A DNA stretch of 64,000 nucleotides from Roseibium porphyridii (GTDB lineage: Bacteria > Pseudomonadota > Alphaproteobacteria > Rhizobiales > Stappiaceae): the NCBI RefSeq assembly GCF_026191725.2, contig NZ_CP120863.1, forward strand, positions 5,312,001 to 5,376,000, in the 5' to 3' direction. Positions 35,181 through 43,389 of the stretch are shown one piece after another (position 1 is the first letter of the stretch; each line of letters begins with the position of its first letter). Under the pieces are notes generated by a model. It had not been told where the DNA came from, searched no databases, and was given only the letters and a program-made list of their open reading frames with translations. The position numbers and the translations under genes were made by a program.

Positions 35181-36380
35181 TTAAACCCCACTTGACGCAA
35201 GACGGACCGATTGGCCGGTGACCACTCTGTGCACGCCTTTAGCAACAATGACGCTGTTCTTGGAGATCGTACCGCGGACAAATGAGCGACCTCCATCGGC
35301 GTGGATCACCTCAACCGCCTCGCGGGCGACCTTGTATTCCACAGCGGCACCTTCCGAAGACAGGGAAACAACGGTCAGAAGTGTCCAAAGGCCTCGCGGA
35401 CCTTCTTTGAGGGCCGTGGTCGGCACCCAGTACCCTTCAGACGCGATCCGCTCCGTCAGAGAGAGCTCAGCCAGCCTGCCGAACCCCGGGGCAGCAGTGC
35501 TGTTCTCGAGTTCAAACAGAGATTCAACCGTCCGCGTGCGTGTCTCAAGATCCGGTCTGAGGCCAGACAACGCTGCAGCGTAAATCACGTCCCCAATGCG
35601 GATTTCATAGGTATCTTCATGCTGAAGCCGGTCAACCACTTCCGGTGCCAAACCAATTCGAACGGTTGGGCGGGCGCTTTCAAGAACCCGCAGAACCGCT
35701 TGCCCCGGGGCGACGGTTGCTCCTTCGTCAAGCAGGCGTTCACCGATATGGCCATCAAAAGGTGCCCGCAACACCGATTTGTCCAGACTGATTTCGATCG
35801 CCTCGATTGCCGCATCAATCTGCGCAAGGGAAGCGTCCAGCCGGCTGAGCGACAGCCGTGCCTCGTCCAGCACCTGATCGCTCACATGCCCGGAATCCTT
35901 AAGCTTTGTTCGGCGGTCGAGCGTTAACTGGGCCAATTCCCGGTCACTTTCTGTCGCCTGACGATTGGCTTGCTGCCGACGGCGCTCGGCTTCAAGCGAT
36001 CTTGTGTCCAAAACCGCGATGATATCGCCCTTTTGAACGCTGCCGCCCTCGTCCACTTGAATTTCGCGAACCGTTCCGGACAGTTCAAATCCGAGGTCTG
36101 TCCTGCGCGCCGGTTCCAGACGTCCGACAAAACTTCGCGTGACATCGTATCCTGTCTGAAAGTCCGGGTTGATCGTGATCACTTCGGTGAGGGGCGCTGG
36201 TTGTACGTCCGGCCTTTCCGCTGCCCGCATCTGGATCGTGGTGACGCCAATAACCACAGCAGCTGCCGCCATACCGACATTTACGGAAAATGTCGCCAGA
36301 CTTGCAAATCCCCGGGCTAGGCGACGAAAACGGCCAGTCTTTTGCGTTCCCGCATCCTGTGCATGAGTTTTTCCCGACAT
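35181..36380 (-). CDS. RND efflux periplasmic adaptor (HlyD/AcrA family)
   Basis: Membrane-fusion protein of 399 residues linking the RND pump to an outer-membrane channel. It has an N-terminal membrane anchor (about residues 28-50), lipoyl halves (LGFELSGTVREIQVDEGGSV and LRAPFDGHIGERLLDEGATV, each given within length), and a helical hairpin rich in Glu, Arg and Ala between them. No lipobox is present, so it is anchored by the helix. ATG at 36380 is chosen because GAGGG lies 6 nt upstream. It is first in the pump operon, divergent from tetR. Confidence 0.92.
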   Translation of the reverse strand: MSGKTHAQDAGTQKTGRFRRLARGFASLATFSVNVGMAAAAVVIGVTTIQMRAAERPDVQPAPLTEVITINPDFQTGYDVTRSFVGRLEPARRTDLGFELSGTVREIQVDEGGSVQKGDIIAVLDTRSLEAERRRQQANRQATESDRELAQLTLDRRTKLKDSGHVSDQVLDEARLSLSRLDASLAQIDAAIEAIEISLDKSVLRAPFDGHIGERLLDEGATVAPGQAVLRVLESARPTVRIGLAPEVVDRLQHEDTYEIRIGDVIYAAALSGLRPDLETRTRTVESLFELENSTAAPGFGRLAELSLTERIASEGYWVPTTALKEGPRGLWTLLTVVSLSSEGAAVEYKVAREAVEVIHADGGRSFVRGTISKNSVIVAKGVHRVVTGQSVRLASSGV

Positions 36381-36458
36381 GCCGCACCCTCGCTTTTCGT
36401 CCGGTAATCGCATTTTCGATCTACGTTCGTGCAGACAGATGCCCGAATGTGAACATTA

Positions 36459-36490
36459 CTAACTATGTTACTGTTGTTAACATATGTTAG
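36459..36490. promoter_or_regulatory. TetR operator in the pump/regulator divergon
   Basis: TAACATATGTTA (36478-36489) is a perfect 12-bp palindrome, and CTAACTATGTTA (36459-36470) is a near copy lacking one base; together they form a larger near-palindrome. It sits in the 163 bp between the divergent adaptor and TetR genes, where a TetR dimer pair would repress both. Confidence 0.65.
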
Positions 36491-36543
36491 AAGAATTAAC
36501 TTCCGCAAGGGGATTCGCCGGAAAAAATTTAGAAGCATTGAGA

Positions 36544-37173
36544 ATGGCCAGGAAAAAGATCCAGAAGAAAAGCGCCTATCACCATGGCGATTTGCGCGGT
36601 CAACTGATCGCTGCCGCGAGGCGATTGATCGAGGAACACGGCCCCGACGGGTTCTCCATGTCGGACGCCTGCCGTCTGGCCGGGGTGAGTACAGCTGCGC
36701 CCTACCGGCACTTTTCCTCCAAAGACGATCTTTTGACGGATGTCGCCAAAGACGGACTTCAACGCCTTGGTGCGGAAATGTCGCAAAGCGCCTCAGAACA
36801 TCCGCGCGGGTCCCTTGAATCGATCTCTGCAATCGGCCGGGTTTACGTTGCATTCGCTATTCGGGAGCCGCACACGTTTCGTCTCATGTTCAGCACCAGA
36901 AGCCATTCGGGGCGGATTGAAGAGCTCAAACAGGTTGGGCGCGGTTGCTATGGTGTCCTGCTTGCAGAGGTTGCGCGCTATCTTGGCGAAGACGACATCA
37001 CCGAGGGGGTTATCAAGACTGCATTTCCGCTCTGGACGCAGGTCCATGGTCTGTCCTTCCTCTCGATTGACGGCAAGCTGGATGTGACTTCGTTTCCGGT
37101 AGACATCAACGACTCGGTTTTGCTGGCAACACAGAGACTGCTCCCGCCACAAGATCAGCGCCAAAAACCTTGA
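36544..37173 (+). CDS. TetR/AcrR-family regulator of the RND pump
   Basis: 209-residue regulator with an N-terminal helix-turn-helix (FSMSDACRLAGVSTAAPYRH around residues 38-57) and a ligand-binding C-terminal domain of the WHG-containing group, which often begins with a YHHGDLR segment as here. The ATG at 36544 is preferred since the earlier in-frame ATG at 36484 lies inside the operator palindrome. Divergent from the efflux operon, it is the presumed repressor of it; the inducing compound is unknown. Confidence 0.87.
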   Translation: MARKKIQKKSAYHHGDLRGQLIAAARRLIEEHGPDGFSMSDACRLAGVSTAAPYRHFSSKDDLLTDVAKDGLQRLGAEMSQSASEHPRGSLESISAIGRVYVAFAIREPHTFRLMFSTRSHSGRIEELKQVGRGCYGVLLAEVARYLGEDDITEGVIKTAFPLWTQVHGLSFLSIDGKLDVTSFPVDINDSVLLATQRLLPPQDQRQKP

Positions 37174-37253
37174 CCCGACAAGGGCCAGCGCATACTCCAG
37201 CGTAAATTGTTCAAATCCCGTCCCTGGCTCCTGATGAGCTCCCGGAGCAAAGA

Positions 37254-38093
37254 ATGCCTCAATCCGGCAAATCTCAGCGCATCGGCGCGGTGAAACAGAT
37301 CACCAGTCACTCCAATCCGATCGTCAAGGAAATCAAAGGGCTTGTCGCTCAACGCAAGCATCGAAGCCAATCGGGCCTGTTTGTTGCTGAAGGACTGAAG
37401 CTGGCAACCGATGCGCTGGAAGCCGGTTGGGATGTTCGCTATCTCGCCCTTGGTCCGGCAGGGCGTGACAACCCCATAGCACAAAAAGCTGCCGCAACCG
37501 CCAAGGCACGCGGCGCCTTGATCCTGGAAGTTTCCACGGCTGTCATGTCCGCCATGACGCGCAAGGACAATCCGCAAATGGTTGTCGGTGTCTATGGACA
37601 AAAGCTCCTTTCAGCCACGGAAGTTGATCCGAAGGGTTCAAACCTTTGGGTCGCACTTGATCGGATACGGGACCCGGGCAATCTCGGCACGATCATTCGC
37701 ACGGTTGATGCGGTCGGTGGAGCCGGTGTCATGCTGGTTGGTGATTGCACGGACCCCTTTGCGGTTGAAGCGGTGCGCGCCACCATGGGTTCGCTCTTTC
37801 ACGTGCCTCTGGCCCGAATGACCAAGGACGAATTCAAAGCGCTGGCTGAAAAATGGTCAGGCACAGTTGCAGCGACGCACCTCAAAGGTTCTGTCGACTA
37901 CCGGACACCGGACTACAAGGAGCCGGTGCTACTGGTCATGGGCAATGAGCAGAAGGGGATGGAGGACGACATGGCGGATGCCTGTTCGACATTGATCCGA
38001 ATTCCACAGGTCGGTCAGGCCGACAGTTTGAACCTTGCTGTTGCGACCGGCATCGCCCTTTACGAAGTTCGCCGCAAGCATCTGGAGTTGTGA
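37254..38093 (+). CDS. SpoU/TrmH-family RNA 2'-O-methyltransferase
   Basis: 279-residue knotted methyltransferase acting on rRNA or tRNA ribose. An N-terminal substrate-binding domain (HSNPIVKEIKGLVAQRKHR) is followed by the SPOUT domain with motif 1 DRIRDPGNLGTIIRTVDA, motif 2 LLVMGNEQKGM and motif 3 IRIPQVGQADSLNLAVATGI. The plan is that of 23S rRNA (RlmB-like or TsnR-like) enzymes; target position cannot be told. The last residues precede the epimerase-like gene by 2 bp. Confidence 0.88.
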   Translation: MPQSGKSQRIGAVKQITSHSNPIVKEIKGLVAQRKHRSQSGLFVAEGLKLATDALEAGWDVRYLALGPAGRDNPIAQKAAATAKARGALILEVSTAVMSAMTRKDNPQMVVGVYGQKLLSATEVDPKGSNLWVALDRIRDPGNLGTIIRTVDAVGGAGVMLVGDCTDPFAVEAVRATMGSLFHVPLARMTKDEFKALAEKWSGTVAATHLKGSVDYRTPDYKEPVLLVMGNEQKGMEDDMADACSTLIRIPQVGQADSLNLAVATGIALYEVRRKHLEL

Positions 38094-38095
38094 CC

Positions 38096-38953
38096 ATGCG
38101 CCTTTTTGTTTTCGGTGTCGGGTTTTCCTCAAAGGCCTTCATTGAAGAGATCCGGGACCGGTTTGACTGGATCGGCGGCACCACACGATCTGCCGCAAAG
38201 GCGGAAACGCTCAAGGCGGCTGGCATCGAACCTTTCCTGTTCGACGGCACCGCCAAAGGCGAAGGCATTGCCGAAGCGCTTGCATCGGCAACGCATGTTC
38301 TCGTCTCCATCGGACCGAATGATGCCGGTGATCCCGTGCTGAACATGCACCGCGAAGATGTTGCCGCCGGTCGACCGGAATGGGTCGGGTATCTCTCCAC
38401 CGTTGGCGTATACGGCAATCACGATGGTGATTGGGTGAATGAGGACACGCCTTGCAAACCGGTTTCGAAAAGATCGGTGCAAAGGGTCGCCGCAGAAAAC
38501 GCATGGCTGGAGTTCGCGAGATCGAACGATTGTCCTGTTCAGATTTTTCGTCTTTCAGGGATCTACGGCCCAGGCCGAAATGCGTTTGAAAACTTCCGAA
38601 AGGGCAAAGCCCGCCGCCTTGTCAAGGCGGGACAGGTGTTCAACCGCATACATGTTTCTGATATCGCTGGTGCGGTGTCGCTTGCCATGGCAAATCCTGT
38701 AACGCGCATTTACAACGTCACGGATGACGAACCCGCTCCACCTCAGGATGTGGTCACCTTTGCAGCGGAACTTCTCGGGGTTGAACCCCCACCTGAAATT
38801 CCCTTCGAGACCGCGGACCTGACACCGATGGCGCGCTCCTTTTATGGGGAAAACAAAAGGGTTTCCAATCAGCGCATAAAGGACGAGCTTGGGTATTCTT
38901 TCCGCTTTCCCAACTATCGTGTCGCGCTCCGGGACCTGCACGCCTATATTTAA
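38096..38953 (+). CDS. NAD-dependent epimerase/SDR-type protein (YeeZ-like)
   Basis: 285-residue extended-SDR-like protein with an atypical Rossmann entry, FVFGVGFSSKAFIEEI, instead of GxxGxxG. Later blocks are HVLVSIGPNDAGDPVL, YLSTVGVYGNHDGDWVNEDT, and FRLSGIYGPGRNAFENFRKG, the last two recalling YeeZ-type proteins. The catalytic Tyr-xxx-Lys is not in the usual form (STVGVYG then SKRSVQR). ATG at 38096 with GGAG 8 nt upstream is preferred over the GTG at 38090. It follows the methyltransferase closely; function is unknown. Confidence 0.82.
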   Translation: MRLFVFGVGFSSKAFIEEIRDRFDWIGGTTRSAAKAETLKAAGIEPFLFDGTAKGEGIAEALASATHVLVSIGPNDAGDPVLNMHREDVAAGRPEWVGYLSTVGVYGNHDGDWVNEDTPCKPVSKRSVQRVAAENAWLEFARSNDCPVQIFRLSGIYGPGRNAFENFRKGKARRLVKAGQVFNRIHVSDIAGAVSLAMANPVTRIYNVTDDEPAPPQDVVTFAAELLGVEPPPEIPFETADLTPMARSFYGENKRVSNQRIKDELGYSFRFPNYRVALRDLHAYI

Positions 38954-38997
38954 GTACTATTGCCAGTCGTCAGCTGTGCCTATGGAGGATCTGCCTG

Positions 38998-40803
38998 ATG
39001 CGTATTGCCTGGAAAATATTTGGCATTTCCCTCATTGTTTTTGCTGTTATGGCCGCCGCAGCGGCGTTCTCGATCTACAAGATTTTTGAGATCAACAACG
39101 AGTTGCAACTGATTTCAAAGGTCTATTCGCCACTGCGTAACGAGATCGCGCAAATTGAAGTCGTGACGCTGCAGGAAGAAATCGATCTGGAACGCGCCGA
39201 GAAATATCAGGCGGAGTTGCGGGCTGACCGGCTGGAAGTTCTAAGCTACGACAAATCTGTTGAAGAAATCGATGCGCTCCTGCGGGATCACCCCGAGCTT
39301 CAAACCAGGATCAAGCATCTCGAAGAACGCCTCGCTGACGATTTCACACGGTTCGAGGAACACGCCAACAAGGTTGAAGGCCTGCTGAAATCAGCGGAAA
39401 CACGTGTCAAAGCCGCGCAGGATCAGTCGGCGTCGCTGCAGGACAAGCTGGAACTGGCAGCGCTATATCCAGCGCTTGTGGCCATCGAAACGCAGCACAA
39501 CAATTTCCATACGCATGCATCGACTCTGGTGAATACGGCCGACCTGCCACCGGCAACACGTGAAAAACTGGAAGAACAGCTTGAGCAGGAGGAAGACAAG
39601 CTGACGGCGCATCTCGATGAGCTGCACAAGCATGTCAGCCAGTTTACGGACCAGTCGATCGCCACGGCGGCGCTTCATGAGCAACAGGCCCTTTATGCGA
39701 GCATCGCCGCAACGGCGTCAGGAGGAGCCCTTGCATTGCTGCTCTCTTCTCTCGTGATCTCCGGCATTTTGCGCCCCATGAAGCTTTTGACCTTGAGTGC
39801 AAAGCGCGTTGAGCAGGGAGACTTCAGTGTCGAGCTGGAACCGCGTACGCAAGATGAAATCGGTACACTGACCCGCAGCTTCAACACCATGGTGGACGGA
39901 TTGCGGTCGACGCAAAAAATCAAGGACACTTTCGGGCAATATCTGGATCCTCGCGTCGTGTCCGGACTGATTGCCGATCATGAAGATGCAACGGCCGGTG
40001 AGAAGAAAGTTGTGACCGCCTATTTTTCGGACCTGGCGGACTTCACCAGCATATCCGAGCAGTTCACACCATCCGGCCTCGTTCGGGTGCTCAACCGGTA
40101 TCTGGACTTGATGTCCTCGGAAATCACTGATCGGCAAGGCGTGATCGACAAGTATATCGGCGACGCGATCATGGCTTTCTGGGCGCAGCCATTTTGCGAT
40201 GATGGCGGACAGACAACGCTCGCGGTGGAGAGCGCGCTCCGCAATATCGAGCACATGCAAGCATTCCAGGATGAACTGCCGGAATTGACCGGGCTACAGA
40301 AAAATCTTCCCCAGATCAGACAGCGCATCGGAATAGCAACCGGAGATGCTGTTATCGGGTCGATCGGATCGGAGAAAACCAAGAACTACACGATCATGGG
40401 CGACACGGTGAACCTCGGCGCCCGTCTGGAAAGTGCCAACAAGATCTACGGCACCCAGTTGCTGGTCTGTCAAAGGACACGTGACACGGCGTCGGGTATT
40501 GAATTCAGGGCCGTCGACCGGATCCAGGTGAAGGGCAAGACCGAACCGACCAGTGTGTTTACCGCCCTGGCGCGTTCAAACGACATGACCCCTTTCCTGA
40601 AGGAGCTGCAAGCCACATCCGAAGAGGCTCTCCACGCATTTGCTGCCGGTCTTTGGAGTGACGCACACAAGCTGTTTGCAACTATTCTCGCGAAAGATCC
40701 CGACGACAGAATTGCGCGGGTGTTCTTGAACCGGCTTCAAATCATCGAAACTCAGGGCGTTCCTGACAGGTGGGATGGCGTCTGGCATCTGACCTCGAAA
40801 TAG
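38998..40803 (+). CDS. Membrane adenylate/guanylate cyclase with HAMP domain
   Basis: 601-residue class III nucleotide cyclase: membrane helix about 8-30, a helical extracytoplasmic sensor rich in Glu and Leu to about 235, second helix about 240-260, HAMP near 262-312 and the cyclase domain about 335-510. Metal-binding Asp residues lie in YFSDLADFTS and YIGDAIMAFW; the nucleotide-binding YTIMGDTVNLGARLES is present. A C-terminal stretch (HAFAAGLWSDAHKLFATIL) resembles a single TPR-like unit common in these enzymes. Start follows GGAGGA. It probably makes cAMP in response to a periplasmic or envelope signal; the signal is unknown. Confidence 0.9.
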   Translation: MRIAWKIFGISLIVFAVMAAAAAFSIYKIFEINNELQLISKVYSPLRNEIAQIEVVTLQEEIDLERAEKYQAELRADRLEVLSYDKSVEEIDALLRDHPELQTRIKHLEERLADDFTRFEEHANKVEGLLKSAETRVKAAQDQSASLQDKLELAALYPALVAIETQHNNFHTHASTLVNTADLPPATREKLEEQLEQEEDKLTAHLDELHKHVSQFTDQSIATAALHEQQALYASIAATASGGALALLLSSLVISGILRPMKLLTLSAKRVEQGDFSVELEPRTQDEIGTLTRSFNTMVDGLRSTQKIKDTFGQYLDPRVVSGLIADHEDATAGEKKVVTAYFSDLADFTSISEQFTPSGLVRVLNRYLDLMSSEITDRQGVIDKYIGDAIMAFWAQPFCDDGGQTTLAVESALRNIEHMQAFQDELPELTGLQKNLPQIRQRIGIATGDAVIGSIGSEKTKNYTIMGDTVNLGARLESANKIYGTQLLVCQRTRDTASGIEFRAVDRIQVKGKTEPTSVFTALARSNDMTPFLKELQATSEEALHAFAAGLWSDAHKLFATILAKDPDDRIARVFLNRLQIIETQGVPDRWDGVWHLTSK

Positions 40804-40895
40804 CAACGATTTCGAAGCTTATAACGTCCGATTTGGAAAATGCATCCTCGCCCCCGTCCCATCTGCACTTGACGGCTGCATCAATGCTCCCCAGC

Positions 40896-40922
40896 TTGAA
40901 AGCACGGCCGACCGGCTTTCAA
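40896..40922 (+). other. Hairpin upstream of ytoQ
   Basis: TTGAAAGC (40896-40903) and GCTTTCAA (40915-40922) are a perfect 8-bp inverted repeat, with an inner CGG/CCG pairing around CCGA. It ends 32 bp before the ytoQ start and is not followed by a T run. It may be an operator or leader hairpin. Confidence 0.4.
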
Positions 40923-40954
40923 TACTGAACTCATAATCCTGAACGGGCAAAATC

Positions 40955-41407
40955 ATGAGCAATTGGAACGTCTACCTTTCGGGTGAAATTCATACGGACT
41001 GGCGCGACCAGATTGTGGAAGGTGTAAAGGCGCTCAATCTCCCGGTGACCTTTTCCGCGCCGGTAACCGATCATGCCGCCAGCGACGATTGTGGCGCCAG
41101 CATTCTGGGTGGGGAAGACAAGAAATTCTGGTACGATCACAAGGGCGCGAAGTTAAACGCAATCCGAACCCGAACTCTCATCGAGAAGGCGGATGTCGTC
41201 ATCGTTCGTTTTGGTGACAAGTACAAACAATGGAATGCGGCGTTCGATGCGGGTTACGCTTCAGCGCTTGGCAAGTCACTTGTTGTGATGCACGACCCGT
41301 CGCTGACGCACCCGTTGAAAGAGGTGGATGCCGCAGCACTCGCAGTGACGGAAACACCAGCGCAAGTCGTCGATATTCTACAATATGTCATCTTGGGCAA
41401 GCTGTAG
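40955..41407 (+). CDS. ytoQ: YtoQ family protein
   Basis: 150-residue protein of the YtoQ family, which has a nucleoside-deoxyribosyltransferase-like fold. Family text is clear: WNVYLSGEIHTDWRDQI at the start, FSAPVTDHAASDDCG, and FWYDHKGAKLNAIRTRTLI, then DVVIVRFGDKYKQWNAAFDA. Biochemical role is not known. It stands alone, 147 bp after the cyclase gene. The start has GGGC upstream but no strong ribosome site. Confidence 0.88.
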   Translation: MSNWNVYLSGEIHTDWRDQIVEGVKALNLPVTFSAPVTDHAASDDCGASILGGEDKKFWYDHKGAKLNAIRTRTLIEKADVVIVRFGDKYKQWNAAFDAGYASALGKSLVVMHDPSLTHPLKEVDAAALAVTETPAQVVDILQYVILGKL

Positions 41408-41675
41408 GCCTGCCTTGACATTAATTATTTAGTTACCATACTAATAGAAGCTATGTATTAGCCCACGCACATTAGCCGGGCAAAAGATCCCTTCCATATC
41501 GGAACTGCAATTCGGTGAAAAGCGGTCCTGTTAGACTGCGTAACCGACCCTTTATTCCGGATCGGATCTGACAAGTACTTTAGTTTTAACTTCAACATTG
41601 TCATCAAGGCGTTGAAATCGGCGATTATCAATGCCGGACATGCGCCTTGATACGGAGAATTGGAAAGCAAGATCC
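41408..41675. other. Intergenic region between ytoQ and the cold-shock gene
   Basis: 268 bp, AT-rich at the left end. No convincing small gene or RNA gene was seen. It presumably contains the promoter and a leader of the cold-shock-domain gene; cold-shock leaders are often long, but no cold-box match can be claimed. Confidence 0.4.
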
Positions 41676-41876
41676 ATGCAACATGGAAACGTAAAATGGT
41701 TTGATCAGCGCCGAGGTATCGGCAGCATCGAACCCGAAGACGGTGAGGACATCCCCGTCGAAATCTCAGCCCTTCACCGATCGGGTATCGACACTTTGAA
41801 AGAAGGGCAGCTCGTTGCCTTTGATCTGGAGTGGCGCCGCGGGCAAATGGTGGCTGAAGATTTGAAAGTCCTGTAA
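41676..41876 (+). CDS. Degenerate cold-shock-domain protein
   Basis: 66-residue single cold-shock domain: MQHGNVKWFDQRRGIGSI followed by EPEDGEDIPVEISAL and EGQLVAFDLEWRRG. The KWF start and EGQ segment match CspA, but RNP1, usually KGFGFI, reads RRGIGSI, and RNP2, usually VFVHFS, reads IPVEIS. So most of the surface aromatics and the His that stack on RNA are gone. The open frame extends 15 codons upstream to 41631; ATG at 41676 is preferred because it starts the domain exactly and GGAAAG lies 8 nt before. It ends in its own terminator. Confidence 0.8.
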   Translation: MQHGNVKWFDQRRGIGSIEPEDGEDIPVEISALHRSGIDTLKEGQLVAFDLEWRRGQMVAEDLKVL

Positions 41877-41902
41877 GGTCACTCGCAGGTCTTTCCGAAA
41901 AC

Positions 41903-41927
41903 AAGGGCGGTCTGACCGCCCTTTTTT
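41903..41927 (+). terminator. Terminator of the cold-shock-domain gene
   Basis: Stem AAGGGCGGT / ACCGCCCTT (41903-41911 and 41915-41923), 3-nt loop, followed by a T run ending at 41927. Confidence 0.92.
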
Positions 41928-41948
41928 ATTGGCAGAACGAGTGACGAC

Positions 41949-43262
41949 ATGCAGATAGATGCAAGGCTGCAGGAAGGCATTGATGCACATCGCAGCGGAA
42001 ATCTCGAAGGAGCCCTGGCGGCATACAAGGACGTCCTGACCGAAGACCCTGACCATGCGGACGGGCTTCATTTTCTAGGACTTCTTCATTTTGAGGCCGG
42101 CAAGGCGGACAATGCGGTGATCCTGATCCGCAAATCCCTTGAACAGAATTCGAAAAACGCTGCGGCCTACAACAATCTCGGCAATATCCTGAAAATCGGC
42201 GGACAATCCGACCAGGCGCTCGAAGCCTATGTGCGTGCGGTCGAATTGGAACCACGCCATGAGGATGCCTGGAAAAATATCAGTCTTATGCTCGAAGGTG
42301 CGGACAACAATGAAGACCTTCTGCCGATCCTGACGGAAGTTGTTCGCCTGGATCCGGAAAATCCCAATGCCTGGCACAATTACGGCTTGTCGTTGATGCT
42401 TGCCGGAAAGAAAGAAGAGGCCGCCGAGGCCCTGGAGCGGTGCCTGGAATTCGGCTCGGAAGTTTGGTCGGACCCTGTCTGGCATGCGCGCGTTCTATGC
42501 GCGCTCGGACGGCAGGACCGTGCAGTCAGACACTTGGAATCGATTGTCGCGGCCGACCCGGACAACAAGGTCGCACAATATCAGCTTGCAGCGGTACGCG
42601 GCGACGCGCTCGACCAAGCGCCTGAAGCCTACGTCAAAGAGCACTTTGACAGCTTCTCCGAGAGTTTTGATGATGTTCTCAAGAACCTTGGATACCGGGC
42701 GCCGGAGCTGGTCGCCGATGAAGTGATTGCACTGGCGAAACAAGGTGACAAGGCTTTTCAGGACGTGGTTGACCTTGGTTGCGGGACCGGTTTGTGTGGA
42801 CCATTGATCCGCGATCATTGTGACAAACTGACCGGGATCGATCTGTCGCCCGGGATGCTGAAAAAAGCAGCTGCGCTCAATGCCTATGATTTCCTGCTTG
42901 AAGTCGAACTTGTCGAGTTCTTGAATTCGGACCTGCCGACCCGCTTTGACCTTGCAGTTTGCGTCGATACGCTGTGTTACCTCGGAGATCTCGACCCGTT
43001 CATGAAAGCCTTGAGCGGGGCACTCAAACCAGGTGGGCTTTTGATCGCAAGCGTCGAGCATTTGGCTGATACTTCAGGCCCCGATTATCGGGTCGATCCA
43101 ACCGGGCGATATGCCCATACGCCGGATTACCTGAGACGAAGCGCAGAGGCTGCAGGACTTTCTTACACGAAGGAAGAACCTGTTGTTCTACGCCGCGAAC
43201 TTGGCAAGGATGTGCACGGACTTATTTTTCATTTGCAGAAGATCAACGCACCAGTTGAGTAA
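41949..43262 (+). CDS. TPR-repeat methyltransferase
   Basis: 437-residue cytoplasmic protein. Residues 1 to about 215 form about six TPR units (for example AAAYNNLGNILKIGGQSDQA and NAWHNYGLSLMLAGKKEEAA). The C-terminal half is a class I methyltransferase with motif I VVDLGCGTGLCGPLI near residue 271 and FDLAVCVDTLCYLGDL as the motif IV region. A linker FDSFSESFDDVLKNLGYRAP, common in this alphaproteobacterial group, precedes it. The substrate is probably a protein held by the TPR part, which is inference. It begins 22 bp after the upstream terminator. Confidence 0.85.
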   Translation: MQIDARLQEGIDAHRSGNLEGALAAYKDVLTEDPDHADGLHFLGLLHFEAGKADNAVILIRKSLEQNSKNAAAYNNLGNILKIGGQSDQALEAYVRAVELEPRHEDAWKNISLMLEGADNNEDLLPILTEVVRLDPENPNAWHNYGLSLMLAGKKEEAAEALERCLEFGSEVWSDPVWHARVLCALGRQDRAVRHLESIVAADPDNKVAQYQLAAVRGDALDQAPEAYVKEHFDSFSESFDDVLKNLGYRAPELVADEVIALAKQGDKAFQDVVDLGCGTGLCGPLIRDHCDKLTGIDLSPGMLKKAAALNAYDFLLEVELVEFLNSDLPTRFDLAVCVDTLCYLGDLDPFMKALSGALKPGGLLIASVEHLADTSGPDYRVDPTGRYAHTPDYLRRSAEAAGLSYTKEEPVVLRRELGKDVHGLIFHLQKINAPVE

Positions 43263-43295
43263 CGACCTGATCACATCAACAATCATTTGTCGCAG

Positions 43296-43319
43296 CAACC
43301 GTTGACACTTCAACTGTTG
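43296..43319 (+). promoter_or_regulatory. Tandem CAACnGTTG palindromes before the radical SAM gene
   Basis: CAACCGTTG (43296-43304) and CAACTGTTG (43311-43319) are two copies of a 9-bp palindrome spaced 15 bp centre to centre, within the 127 bp before the radical SAM start. TTGACA (43302-43307) overlaps the first copy and could be a -35 box. This looks like a paired operator; the binding protein is unknown. Confidence 0.45.
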
Positions 43320-43389
43320 TGCCCACGTGTAAACTTGATAATGTGTCGCCAGTTTTAGGACGGATTGCCCGTTCGAAAGGAAATTCAGC

